Of a stretch of DNA of 33,705 nucleotides, positions 1-6,832 are shown piece after piece. The DNA comes from Syntrophorhabdus sp. PtaU1.Bin058 (GTDB taxonomy: Bacteria > Desulfobacterota > Syntrophorhabdia > Syntrophorhabdales > Syntrophorhabdaceae): positions 1 to 33,705 of the forward strand of contig MVRS01000260.1 of assembly GCA_002067975.1 (NCBI GenBank), given 5' to 3'. The notes beneath the pieces are model-generated. The model searched no databases, was not told the origin of the DNA, and saw only the letters and a list, made by a program, of their open reading frames with translations. Position 1 is the stretch's first letter, and the number at the start of each line of letters is the position of its first letter. Both the position numbers and the translations under genes were made by a program.

Positions 1-62
1 TCCTCCCTTTCCTTGAGGAATGCCCCTTCGTCCAGTTTCTTGTTTCGTGCTTTGATGTCCAT
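1..62 (-). CDS. Partial CDS, N-terminus only; resembles glutamate (methylaspartate) mutase E subunit
   Basis: Only the first 20 codons lie in the window, reading MDIKARNKKLDEGAFLKERE. The ATG at 62 is chosen because GGAGG (74-70) sits 7 nt before it; the ATG at 66 is in another frame and gives a less plausible peptide. The charged start with NKK followed by an F-x-x-x-R-E segment is like the N-terminus I recall for the epsilon subunit of adenosylcobalamin-dependent glutamate mutase, which interconverts glutamate and 3-methylaspartate. Twenty residues cannot prove this, and any cytosolic enzyme with a similar start would fit. The gene lies downstream of the XRE-cupin regulator on the same strand, separated by about 480 bp with its own promoter-like sequence, so it may be that regulator's target. 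Confidence 0.35.
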   Translation of the reverse strand, partial: MDIKARNKKLDEGAFLKERE

Positions 63-181
63 CCATTCGCCTCCTATACATTATGGCTATCTGTTTCCCT
101 TTAACCCCTTTATCACGGCACCGTCCTCTTTATACATGGCTAAACCCTCCGGTTGCTGAAAAAGAGGATTCTATTTTTTTA

Positions 182-232
182 CATTGTGTACAATTTATAC
201 TAATAAGTACACTCTCCGTATACTCTTGTCAA
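182..232 (-). promoter_or_regulatory. Promoter/operator-like region of the partial gene at the left edge
   Basis: The minus strand carries a perfect TTGACA at 232-227. A -10 at normal spacing is poor (TACTTA, 209-204). Just downstream lies an inverted repeat gtgtac (186-191) / gtacac (207-212) and the palindrome-like attgtgtacaat (184-195). The word cattgtgtac (182-191) is close to cattgtaaac (1202-1211) in front of the XRE-cupin gene, so both could be bound by that regulator. Inference only. Confidence 0.35.
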
Positions 233-279
233 TATATTTTTTACAGCCTTTCAGTTTTATTCAAGCAGGGCGCGTAATG

Positions 280-320
280 GACGGGTGCCGGTGATACGGC
301 GCCCGTCTAATAATTTTTTT
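280..320 (+). terminator. Rho-independent terminator on the plus strand, no obvious upstream gene
   Basis: A 10-bp stem gacgggtgcc (280-289) / ggcgcccgtc (298-307), with one G-T pair and an 8-nt loop, is followed by taataa and a run of seven T (314-320). The T-run follows the hairpin only on the plus strand, yet both neighbouring genes are on the minus strand. It may end a small plus-strand RNA starting somewhere in 75-260. The rest of the 63-544 gap shows no credible gene; a perfect 12-bp palindrome lies at 504-515. Confidence 0.6.
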
Positions 321-544
321 CAATCTTTTCAAAGGGATAATGATCGCCGGACACAGTCGGAGATGCCTCTGTGTGCTGCCCGGCACAATGATGTTACTGC
401 TGGCGGCCTTCTCCTGGGAGGCTATTTACCGTTTGGAGAGGATGATCCTGATGGCAACGGGGTTGCGTCTCGACAATGGCTATATATCGATTCTCTACGG
501 GGGGGGTGATCACCCGCCGATAATAAGGGCCGGTCCGGCTGCTT

Positions 545-1159
545 TCACGATTGGATAACCTGCTGCATCTTGCCTGATGTAAACACCACGAGGATCTTGC
601 ATGGCTCAGGACCCACTGCCCTCCCTTTGTATTGCTTGCTTGAGTCAAAATAATAGGCATCACCTTTGTGGAAGGTATAGGTTCTGCCGTCATAAAAGAA
701 CTCATTTGTTCCTTCGAGGACGTACACAAACGTCTCGCCCTGCCATGACCTCGTATTTTTCGGAAAATCGAATCCCTGCTCCACTATGTACGCATCCATC
801 AGCCGGTCCTTCTTCTCATAAGCGAGCGATTTGTATATATGGCTTTTCTCGCGGAACGTGTCCGGCATCAGTTTATGTTCATCTGCCCTTGAAATGGCTA
901 TCCCGGATTGTCTTGAATCAGTCTGAACACCCGAAATAAGATACAGTGCATCGGTGCCCAGAATGCGGGCGATCTTTGTCAGTGTACCGATCGAGGGTTC
1001 CCGTTTCAGATTTTCTATATGAGATAAGTAGCTTTTGGAGAACCCGGTTTCTTCTGCAAGAATCTTTAAGGTCAGCCCCTTTTCTTTTCTGCACTCTCTG
1101 ATCCTCTGCCCTATAGCAAAACAAATCCGTGTCCTTTCCTCTTCCGAATATTCTACCAT
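545..1159 (-). CDS. XRE-family HTH transcriptional regulator with C-terminal cupin domain
   Basis: The 204-residue protein has two parts. Residues about 14-70 form a lambda-repressor-type helix-turn-helix (IGQRIRECRKEKGLTLKILA, then SKSYLSHIENLKREPSIGTL). Residues about 120-195 form a cupin_2 beta barrel (WQGETFVYVLEGTNEFFYDG, then HKGDAYYFDSS). This is the usual plan of small-molecule-responsive repressor/activators of catabolic and amino-acid genes. The start is the ATG at 1159, with AGGGG 6 nt upstream. The gene is divergent from the exported-protein gene at 1377, and its own promoter region (1198-1235) contains sequence words shared with the region in front of the gene at 62. Autoregulation and control of that downstream gene are inferred. 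The ligand is unknown. Confidence 0.88.
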   Translation of the reverse strand: MVEYSEEERTRICFAIGQRIRECRKEKGLTLKILAEETGFSKSYLSHIENLKREPSIGTLTKIARILGTDALYLISGVQTDSRQSGIAISRADEHKLMPDTFREKSHIYKSLAYEKKDRLMDAYIVEQGFDFPKNTRSWQGETFVYVLEGTNEFFYDGRTYTFHKGDAYYFDSSKQYKGRAVGPEPCKILVVFTSGKMQQVIQS

Positions 1160-1197
1160 TCTGTACCCCTATTCATGTGAACTTTTTTTAAAAAGCT

Positions 1198-1235
1198 ATA
1201 CCATTGTAAACTATTGTCAAGACATTTTCTATAAT
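1198..1235. promoter_or_regulatory. Divergent promoter region between the XRE-cupin gene and the gene at 1377
   Basis: On the minus strand TTGACA occurs at 1220-1215 with only a weak -10 (TAGCTT, 1198-1193). On the plus strand a perfect TATAAT lies at 1230-1235, but no good -35 is at 17 nt; TTGTAA at 1204-1209 leaves 20 nt. The segment attgtaaactattgtcaa (1203-1220) overlaps both and repeats words seen at 182-191 and 226-232. The rest of 1160-1376 holds a small hairpin gaaggct/agccttc near 1290-1311 and nothing else recognised. Confidence 0.35.
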
Positions 1236-1376
1236 CTGCTTCATAAAAACCGTTCACCATAAAGGTGGAGCCCTGGTAAAACACACACAGAAGGCTTGCC
1301 TGCAGCCTTCGGTCAACCGATGAAGAATATATTTAAGTAAAACCCTCTGAATGGCGATAATAAAAAAAAGAAGAGT

Positions 1377-1922
1377 ATGATATTTCGCAGGACAATATCC
1401 GGGTTGACCCGCATGAACACGATATGTCGATGCCTGACAGCAATCGCCGCGATCGTCATCGGTCTATCCGTCTGTGTCCCCTGTGCAACAGCGGATGAAA
1501 ACTGGGGGTATATGGTATGGACGACCGAAGAGGACTGCTGGTACGTAGGCCCTACAATATCCTACGGATCAAGGGGACACATACAGAGCGCCAAGACATT
1601 CCTCAAGTTCGTACCGAAAAAAGGAAGTTCCACATACCTGAATATCAAGAGATTGCTCCGGCAGGACAGGATGGATCCCGAGCGATTTGAGTATTTTGTG
1701 GAGGCGGCAGATATTAATTGCAGGACCGGGACCTTCTCTGTTGCGCGGGTAATATTTTACGACAGTGATGATAATGTCTTTTACGATACCCTGTTTCGCC
1801 AGCCGAGGCAATACGCAGCCGCGCCCGGCAGTCCTTACCGGGTAATAGCCGATTATCTATGCGGCCGCGGCAGCTCTACCTTTTCTATAGCGAGAAGTCT
1901 TCGTTTGATGTTGACCCCTTGA
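1377..1922 (+). CDS. Small exported protein, surface-adhesin protein E-like
   Basis: The 181-residue product has an N-terminal signal sequence: a basic start, a hydrophobic stretch (LTAIAAIVIGLSVCVPCATA) and a likely cut before DENWG. The ATG at 1377 is preceded by a weak purine tract (aagaagag). The ATG at 1413 would give a more compact signal peptide but has no ribosome binding site. The mature part, with a YFVEAADINC segment, a strand pair with FYDSDDNVFYD and a late Cys (ADYLC), resembles the small adhesin-E/lipoprotein-like domain found in many Proteobacteria, whose role is unclear. The last 70 bp overlap the 3' end of the convergent methyltransferase gene, so the C-terminal tail GRGSSTFSIARSLRLMLTP may be a recent read-through extension. 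Function is not known. Confidence 0.65.
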   Translation: MIFRRTISGLTRMNTICRCLTAIAAIVIGLSVCVPCATADENWGYMVWTTEEDCWYVGPTISYGSRGHIQSAKTFLKFVPKKGSSTYLNIKRLLRQDRMDPERFEYFVEAADINCRTGTFSVARVIFYDSDDNVFYDTLFRQPRQYAAAPGSPYRVIADYLCGRGSSTFSIARSLRLMLTP

Positions 1923-2395
1923 GAGAAGCCGCCTATCGTACCGTCTTCCCTGATGACCCTGTGACACGGTATGATAATGGGGATGGGGTTCCTCTTCACC
2001 GCCTGTCCGACAGCCCGTGCAGCCATTGGGTACCCTATCTGCCTGCCCACCCAGAGATAGCTCCTCACCTCGCCGTAAGGGATACCCTGAAGCACCCGGA
2101 GGATCCTTTGCGTAAACGGGGTCTCTGCCGAGACATCGACAGGGACATCAAAATCAACCTTCCGGCCCCTTAGATACCTGTCGAGGAGAAGGCGGACGTT
2201 CTTGAAGGGTACTTCCGTTCTCACGCCTTCCGGATACTGCAACGTCAGCGACCGCAGGAGTTTGTATTCGTCGTCCCTGCTTATTGAAAGGGCAATGAGT
2301 CTCCCGTTCTTCGCGATGAGGCAGATATTACCCATGGACGATTCGTAAACGCTGTATTCTATCAAATCCAATTTGACATACCTCAAGGGGTTCAC
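1853..2395 (-). CDS. ogt: Methylated-DNA--[protein]-cysteine S-methyltransferase
   Basis: The 180-residue protein repairs O6-alkylguanine by moving the alkyl group to its own cysteine, a one-turn suicide reaction. The active-site motif is PCHRVI with Cys144. The DNA-binding helix region (TQRILRVLQGIPYGEVRSY) and the arginine-finger helix (AARAVGQAVKRNP) precede it, all in the usual order. Length matches the single-domain Ogt form; there is no Ada regulatory domain. The start is a GTG at 2395, with no obvious Shine-Dalgarno sequence; an upstream start is not supported. The gene converges on and overlaps by 70 bp the exported-protein gene ending at 1922, and is divergent from the hydrolase at 2495. 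Confidence 0.93.
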   Translation of the reverse strand: MNPLRYVKLDLIEYSVYESSMGNICLIAKNGRLIALSISRDDEYKLLRSLTLQYPEGVRTEVPFKNVRLLLDRYLRGRKVDFDVPVDVSAETPFTQRILRVLQGIPYGEVRSYLWVGRQIGYPMAARAVGQAVKRNPIPIIIPCHRVIREDGTIGGFSQGVNIKRRLLAIEKVELPRPHR

Positions 2396-2494
2396 TACAA
2401 TAGTACAGTTTAAAACTCAGTTCCCGGCAATATCGTTTATGTAGATCCTCAAGGAGGATATACTGACCTGAGATTACCACATAAGAGGTATGGA

Positions 2495-3259
2495 ATGGAA
2501 GGCTTTATTAAATTCTTCGGAACCGGCGGGGCACGGTTCGTTGTGTCGAAGCAACTGCGGGCAACAGGGGGCCTCTGGCTCCATTATAGAGAAACGAACC
2601 TCTATATTGACCCCGGCCCGGGCGCCCTGGTACGCGTCCACGCAGCAAAGGAACGACCCGATCTCTCAGGACTCGACGGTATTATCCTCACCCACAAGCA
2701 CCTCGACCACGCGAACGACGTAAACGCCCTGATCGAGGCCATGACAGACGGCGGCTTTAAAAAGCGGGGGATATTGTTCTGCCCGCAGGATGCCATAGGA
2801 GAGGATGCCGTTGTCCACCAGTATGTACGCCGGCACCTTGAAATGATCACCATACTCAAGGAAAAAGGACAGTACACGGTCAAGGATGTTGCCTTCAGCA
2901 CGCCGGTCCGCCACAGGCACCCAGTGGAGACATACGGGCTTGTCTTCCACCTCAACAAGACTATCGGACTTATCGCTGACACGAGGTTCTTCGACGGTCT
3001 GCCGGACCATTACCACGCAGACTGTCTCATCATCAATGTCCTGAGGACAAAGCCCTTCGGAGCTCACAATACCGTTGAACACCTTGCCCTCGATGATGCA
3101 CAAAAGATCATCCTGGAAACAAGGCCGCAGAAGGCAATACTCACCCATTTCGGCATCAACATGCTCAAGGAAAAGCCGTACCTGCTTGCGCAGAAACTGC
3201 AGAAAGCGACGGGTGTCGAGGTTATCGCCGCCAGGGATGGTATGAAATGGGAGTTTTAA
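2495..3259 (+). CDS. Metallo-beta-lactamase-fold hydrolase (RNase Z-like)
   Basis: The 254-residue cytosolic protein carries the metal-binding signature THKHLDHAND (His67, His69, Asp71, His72), followed by a histidine region (VRHRHP), an Asp in IADTRF and a late HFG. Together these would bind two zinc ions. The N-terminal GTGGARF and TNLYIDPGPGA are typical of the RNase Z/PhnP-like branch rather than true beta-lactamases. The substrate (a tRNA 3' end, cyclic phosphodiester or other) cannot be decided. The ATG at 2495 is preferred because agagg lies 6 nt before it; the ATG at 2490 is out of frame. It stands alone on the plus strand, and its 3' end abuts a palindromic repeat that separates it from the convergent kinase gene. 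Confidence 0.85.
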   Translation: MEGFIKFFGTGGARFVVSKQLRATGGLWLHYRETNLYIDPGPGALVRVHAAKERPDLSGLDGIILTHKHLDHANDVNALIEAMTDGGFKKRGILFCPQDAIGEDAVVHQYVRRHLEMITILKEKGQYTVKDVAFSTPVRHRHPVETYGLVFHLNKTIGLIADTRFFDGLPDHYHADCLIINVLRTKPFGAHNTVEHLALDDAQKIILETRPQKAILTHFGINMLKEKPYLLAQKLQKATGVEVIAARDGMKWEF

Positions 3260-3261
3260 CC

Positions 3262-3321
3262 CGTAAGTCGTGAATCGTAAGTCGTAAGGGGTTAAATCGC
3301 CTAACGACTGACGCCTTACGG
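3262..3321. repeat. Iterated palindromic intergenic repeat, copy 1
   Basis: The left half is made of cgtaagtcgtgaatcgtaag then gtcgtaaggggtt. The right half, cgcctaacgactgacgcctt acg, is its imperfect reverse complement. It fills the gap between the convergent hydrolase and kinase genes and may act as a bidirectional terminator. Related copies are at 12921, 17804 and 19408. Confidence 0.8.
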
Positions 3322-3337
3322 CATCCTTTATCGTCTT

Positions 3338-4216
3338 TCAGGAATACAGCGGCATAAGGAGCTTAAAGGTGCTGCCCTGGCCGGGAACGGACTCCACGCT
3401 GATATCCCCATCATTTGCCTTCATGAGCCTTTTGCAGATCGAAAGGCCGAGGCCTGTGCCCTCGCCTTTCGGCTTGGTGGTAAAAAACGGTTCAAAGATC
3501 TTTGCAATATTTTCCGGTTCAATGCCCCCGCCGCTGTCGGTTACGGAGATGTATGCGTTGTTGCCCTCTACGCCGGACCGGATGTGTACCGTACCGCCGT
3601 TCGGCATCGACTGGGCAGCGTTTATGATAATGTTCACTAAGGCCTGCTGGACGTGGATCTTGTCGACCATGACCGGTGGAATGTCCTTGCCCTTTTCTAC
3701 GGAGACCTCAATATTCTTGAATCTCGTGAGGTGATGTTCCATAAAGAGGACCGTATCGTCGATAATCCCGTCAACCCCGACGCGCTCCTTTCTTGGCGTA
3801 TCCATCCTCGAATACTCTAAGAGCTTTATCAGGACTGTGGACAGTCTTTCAGCCTCTTTCTCGATAAGCCTTGCATATTTTTCGATCCTTTCCTTGTCTC
3901 CGGTTTTCAGTATCCTCCCGGCAAACCCCTGTATGGAGATAAGAGGGTTCTTGATCTCATGGGCGATAGACCCGGCAAGCTCGCCGAGGGCAGCCAGTTT
4001 GTTGGCCCTCATAAGCTCCTCTTCGAAGCTTTTGATCCTCTCGTCGCGTTGTCTCAGGTCCTGCAATTTGGTCTTCAGTACATCGTAGATGTCGCTCAAT
4101 TCCCTGATATTGGCCGCAAGGAGCTTATTCCTCGCGAGGGACAGACTTCTTGCCTCCTCGAGCGCCACCTCGAGTTCGCGCTTCTCTCTCTCAAGTAATT
4201 TTATTTTCGACGCCAT
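3338..4216 (-). CDS. Soluble sensor histidine kinase
   Basis: The 292-residue kinase has no membrane segment and no recognisable input domain. Residues 1-75 are a charged coiled coil (EREKRELEVALEEARSLSLA), followed by a dimerisation/phosphoacceptor H-box (AHEIKNPL, His86) and a complete ATPase domain: N-box around Asn199, G1 DSGGGI near 227, F-box FEPFFTT near 241-247, G2 GTGLGLS at 253-259. It should autophosphorylate on His86 and pass phosphate to a response regulator, but none is encoded nearby. It starts 3 nt after the V4R gene stop, so translation is probably coupled. The separate V4R protein is a good candidate for its missing sensor; that link is inferred. Confidence 0.93.
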   Translation of the reverse strand: MASKIKLLEREKRELEVALEEARSLSLARNKLLAANIRELSDIYDVLKTKLQDLRQRDERIKSFEEELMRANKLAALGELAGSIAHEIKNPLISIQGFAGRILKTGDKERIEKYARLIEKEAERLSTVLIKLLEYSRMDTPRKERVGVDGIIDDTVLFMEHHLTRFKNIEVSVEKGKDIPPVMVDKIHVQQALVNIIINAAQSMPNGGTVHIRSGVEGNNAYISVTDSGGGIEPENIAKIFEPFFTTKPKGEGTGLGLSICKRLMKANDGDISVESVPGQGSTFKLLMPLYS

Positions 4217-4219
4217 GAT

Positions 4220-4669
4220 TCAATACAGGTAGATCTCAAATTCGCAATAGTTGTATCCTGCGGACCAACTCTTTGTCTGGGTCGATTTTGCCTTTTTCTT
4301 GAAGACCGTTTCAAGGAGACCTGCTATGATCCCGCTCTCCATATCACAAAACATCTCCCCTGTGTAGCCAAAGCCTGCACAGGTAATGCACTCATAGAGC
4401 TTGACGATCATGTGGTCTTCATCAATGACCTCAACCTCGGCGATGCCCACCTTCAGATCCTCTATCTTCCTCTTGAAATCATCGAGATCCGCGGCGCCCA
4501 GCATAGTCCCCACGTTCTTACCCATCATGTACAACGTCGCCCCCGACGTCTCGCCGAGGAGGCTCCTGATCCCGATGATCCTCAGTATCCTGAAAAGCAG
4601 CAGCGGAACGTCTTCGCCGAGCGTCGGCCTTACGATGTTCTTTAATTCATCGATGGAATACTCTTTCAT
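4220..4669 (-). CDS. V4R-domain small-molecule sensor protein
   Basis: The 149-residue protein is essentially one V4R (4-vinyl reductase) domain, the fold used as ligand sensor in aromatic-responsive regulators such as XylR/DmpR-type activators and in bacteriochlorophyll enzyme BchJ. Seen in the sequence: the C-terminal signature CDMESGIIAGLLE, then TKSWSAGYNYCEFEIYL, and cysteines 94, 97, 108 and 142, which could bind a metal such as zinc. The gene overlaps the phosphatase stop by an ATGA and is followed after 3 nt by a kinase gene with no input domain, suggesting a split sensor-kinase pair. An aromatic or hydrophobic ligand would fit the catabolic genes elsewhere in the window, but nothing here proves it. 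Confidence 0.82.
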   Translation of the reverse strand: MKEYSIDELKNIVRPTLGEDVPLLLFRILRIIGIRSLLGETSGATLYMMGKNVGTMLGAADLDDFKRKIEDLKVGIAEVEVIDEDHMIVKLYECITCAGFGYTGEMFCDMESGIIAGLLETVFKKKAKSTQTKSWSAGYNYCEFEIYLY

Positions 4670-5442
4670 GTGTCCTCCTGCAAAACGTCCAGCAGCGCAG
4701 CGTGGATGTTGCCGTTGGAGGCAACGATATCATCTTCATAGATATTGAACTGCCTGCCGTTGAAATTAGAGATGGTCCCGCCGGCCTCTTCCACCATAAG
4801 ACAGCCTGCTGCGGTATCCCACGGGTTGAGCCTCAATTCCCAGAAACCGTCGAACCTCCCGCAGGCAACGTAGGAGAGGTTCAGTGCGGCAGACCCGTCG
4901 CGCCTCACTGCCTGCGCCCTGTAGAGAAATTTGATAAAGTGGTTGATGTTGTTATTCTCCGTTACCGGGAGATCGTAGGGGAAACCCGTGCTCAACAAGG
5001 CGCTTTTCAGGACCCCTATCTTTGATACGGAGATCCTCTTGTTGTTCAGGTATGCCCCTTCCCCTTTCCGGCAGGCAAAGAGTTCTTTAAAGATCGGATT
5101 GTAGACCACGCCGGCCTTGACTACGCCGGATTCTTCATAGGCAATGGAGGTGCAGAAGAAGGGATAACCATGGGCATAATTCGTTGTGCCGTCAAGGGGA
5201 TCTATAATCCACCTGCGCGCATCACCGTCATAACGGTTCACCTTCTCTTCACTGATGATCTCGTCATCGGGGAATCTCTCCCTGATGAGTTCCATAATAC
5301 GCGCCTGGCAGGCAATATCGACATCCGTTACGAGGTTGATCTCTCCCTTATAGCGTATGTCGAACCTTTTCTGAAAATATCTGCGCTGTATCTTGCCTGA
5401 TTCAAGGGCGCAGCGGATAAGAAGTTCCAGGCGTTCGTCCAT
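4666..5442 (-). CDS. suhB: Inositol-1-monophosphatase family phosphatase
   Basis: The enzyme hydrolyses inositol phosphates or related sugar phosphates with Mg2+. The family motifs are intact: the metal-binding Glu (ISEE), the core IDPLDGTTNYAHG and the C-terminal WDTAAGCLMVEEAGG. The open frame runs back to 5502, but I place the start at the ATG 5442 (MDERLELLIRC), where family homology begins; the nearest purine-rich sequence (GGGAG) is 18 nt away, so the start is uncertain. The length of 258 residues is normal. It is the first gene of a three-gene operon with the V4R protein (4-bp overlap) and the histidine kinase. It is divergent from the GalT-like gene with an 84-bp spacer. Confidence 0.9.
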   Translation of the reverse strand: MDERLELLIRCALESGKIQRRYFQKRFDIRYKGEINLVTDVDIACQARIMELIRERFPDDEIISEEKVNRYDGDARRWIIDPLDGTTNYAHGYPFFCTSIAYEESGVVKAGVVYNPIFKELFACRKGEGAYLNNKRISVSKIGVLKSALLSTGFPYDLPVTENNNINHFIKFLYRAQAVRRDGSAALNLSYVACGRFDGFWELRLNPWDTAAGCLMVEEAGGTISNFNGRQFNIYEDDIVASNGNIHAALLDVLQEDT

Positions 5443-5490
5443 CGATGTTATTGTAATAATCTCCCAAGGGATTTGCAAGGAAACAGTGCG

Positions 5491-5519
5491 TTGACAAAGC
5501 ATTCTTTATAGTCTATGCT
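5491..5519 (+). promoter_or_regulatory. Sigma-70 promoter of the GalT-like gene, leaderless arrangement
   Basis: TTGACA at 5491-5496 and TATGCT at 5514-5519 are separated by exactly 17 nt. The expected transcription start falls at about 5525-5528, on or next to the GTG start codon at 5527, and no Shine-Dalgarno sequence precedes that codon. Confidence 0.65.
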
Positions 5520-5526
5520 GTAAAAA

Positions 5527-6504
5527 GTGCCGGAACTCAGGAAAGATCCGGTATCCGGAAGCTGGGTCGTTGTCGGATACCATACAAAAAAATCGAGCAG
5601 CACAGGTATCTGTCCTTTCTGCCCCGGCAACGAAAATCTAACCCCCAATTCAATCAGGGAATACAAGGACCCTCAGGGTAACTGGCTTGTCCGCTGCTTT
5701 CCTGCGTCCAACCCCATATTCGTCATAGAGGTCGCTGCGAACAAGAGGGCTGAAGGGATCTACGACAAGATGGAGAACCTCGGCGCCCATGAGATCATCG
5801 TGGAGAACAGGTCTCATACAAAGACAATGTCCGGTTTCAGCCAACAGGAACTCCTGCTCCTCTTCGATATGTACAGAGACCGGATCTTAGACCTCAAACA
5901 GGACATGCGTTTCAAACATATCTATGTTTTTAAAAACCATGGTGAACTCGCCGGTTCATACATCTTTCACCCCCATTCCCATGTGCTTGCAACACCGATA
6001 GTCCCTTCCGGGATCATCCGGGAGCTTATCAATGCAAAGAATCATTACCTTCAGAAAGAACGCTGCCTGTTCTGCGATATTATCAGCCAGGAGATACGGC
6101 AAAACAAGAGGGTCGTGATGATGAATACGAACTTCATCGCCATATGCCCCTTTGCACCGAGGTTTCCTTATGAGGTATGGATCCTGCCGAGGTTTCATGA
6201 AGCAGGCTTTGAATGTCTTACCACAGAGGGGATCAAAAACGATCTCGCCCTTGCCATGCTCGACATCATGAAGCGCATAGAAAAACTGGCCAACGCATAT
6301 ACGTTTGTCGTGCATACATCTCCGAACATGCCTGATGAGATCGCTTCCAGTGAAGATATACCGGTTCACGAATATTTCCATTGGTACATAGAGATACTCC
6401 CGAGAGACTTCCGATCCTCCAAATACAAAAGAGAGGATGAGTTTCATGTCGTTTCCATCACGCCGGAAGATGCCGCCGATGCGTTGAGGTCACAGAACGT
6501 ATAA
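5527..6504 (+). CDS. GalT-like nucleotidyltransferase / HIT-superfamily phosphorylase
   Basis: The 325-residue protein matches hexose-1-phosphate uridylyl/adenylyl transferases along its length: the N-terminus MPELRKDPVSGSWVVV, zinc ligands Cys29, Cys32, His97 and His148, a second CxxC at 180-183, and a C-terminal HEYFHWYIEILPR. The nucleophile should be His150 in HPHSH. Classical GalT has Gln two residues after this His; here it is His152, as in HIT hydrolases, so the reaction may differ (for example ADP-sugar phosphorylase or nucleotide hydrolase). The GTG start at 5527 gives the canonical family N-terminus. No galactose genes are adjacent; the divergent phosphatase may share a sugar-phosphate role, but this is speculative. 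Confidence 0.85.
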   Translation: MPELRKDPVSGSWVVVGYHTKKSSSTGICPFCPGNENLTPNSIREYKDPQGNWLVRCFPASNPIFVIEVAANKRAEGIYDKMENLGAHEIIVENRSHTKTMSGFSQQELLLLFDMYRDRILDLKQDMRFKHIYVFKNHGELAGSYIFHPHSHVLATPIVPSGIIRELINAKNHYLQKERCLFCDIISQEIRQNKRVVMMNTNFIAICPFAPRFPYEVWILPRFHEAGFECLTTEGIKNDLALAMLDIMKRIEKLANAYTFVVHTSPNMPDEIASSEDIPVHEYFHWYIEILPRDFRSSKYKREDEFHVVSITPEDAADALRSQNV

Positions 6505-6673
6505 GCAGGAGACGTTTACGGCGAGATTGAACATTTCAACATAGTGCTAAATAAATTGTAATATCAATATATTATACTTCATTGTTCACATAAGTTTATT
6601 GTAAACTTCTCTAACCCATTCACAAGACCGGAATAAATTTGTACCACCCTTTAAAAAAATATTTAAAAAATCC

Positions 6674-6702
6674 TTGACAAAAAGACCTTCCCGCTGTTAA
6701 AT
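6674..6702 (+). promoter_or_regulatory. Sigma-70 promoter of the nrd operon
   Basis: TTGACA (6674-6679), a 17-nt spacer and TTAAAT (6697-6702). The NrdR boxes begin at the -10 and extend downstream, the usual layout for NrdR repression. The rest of the 6505-6673 gap is AT-rich with no gene seen. Confidence 0.7.
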
Positions 6703-6748
6703 AGCTACATATAGTGGATGCATTTAGTATCGGTACTATATATAGTGG
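6702..6748 (+). promoter_or_regulatory. Two NrdR boxes in front of nrdD
   Basis: Box 1 is tagctacatatagtgg (6702-6717) and box 2 is gtactatatatagtgg (6733-6748). Both match the known NrdR palindrome built around ctatatatag. Their centres are 31 bp apart, about three helical turns, which is the canonical spacing for cooperative binding by the ATP-cone/zinc-ribbon repressor NrdR. nrdR itself is not in the window. Confidence 0.88.
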
Positions 6749-6832
6749 GGTGAGAGGTTGTTGGCGGGGTTGTTTTTCCGGAAGCAAAATTAAACAATTT
6801 TAAGCAGTTTTAAACGTTATAAGGGGGTATGA

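Noticed and set aside
83-277. 64-codon plus-strand open frame ending just before the terminator at 280
   Set aside because: No ribosome binding site, unnatural composition and no family pattern; the terminator more likely serves a non-coding RNA if anything.
504-515. Perfect palindrome gggtgatcaccc considered as a terminator for the XRE-cupin gene
   Set aside because: No T-run on either strand and only a 6-bp half-stem with no loop; left as a note only.
340-558. Overlapping plus-strand open frames in the left gap (also 285-509)
   Set aside because: Composition is not protein-like, no ribosome binding site, and they run into the XRE-cupin gene on the other strand.
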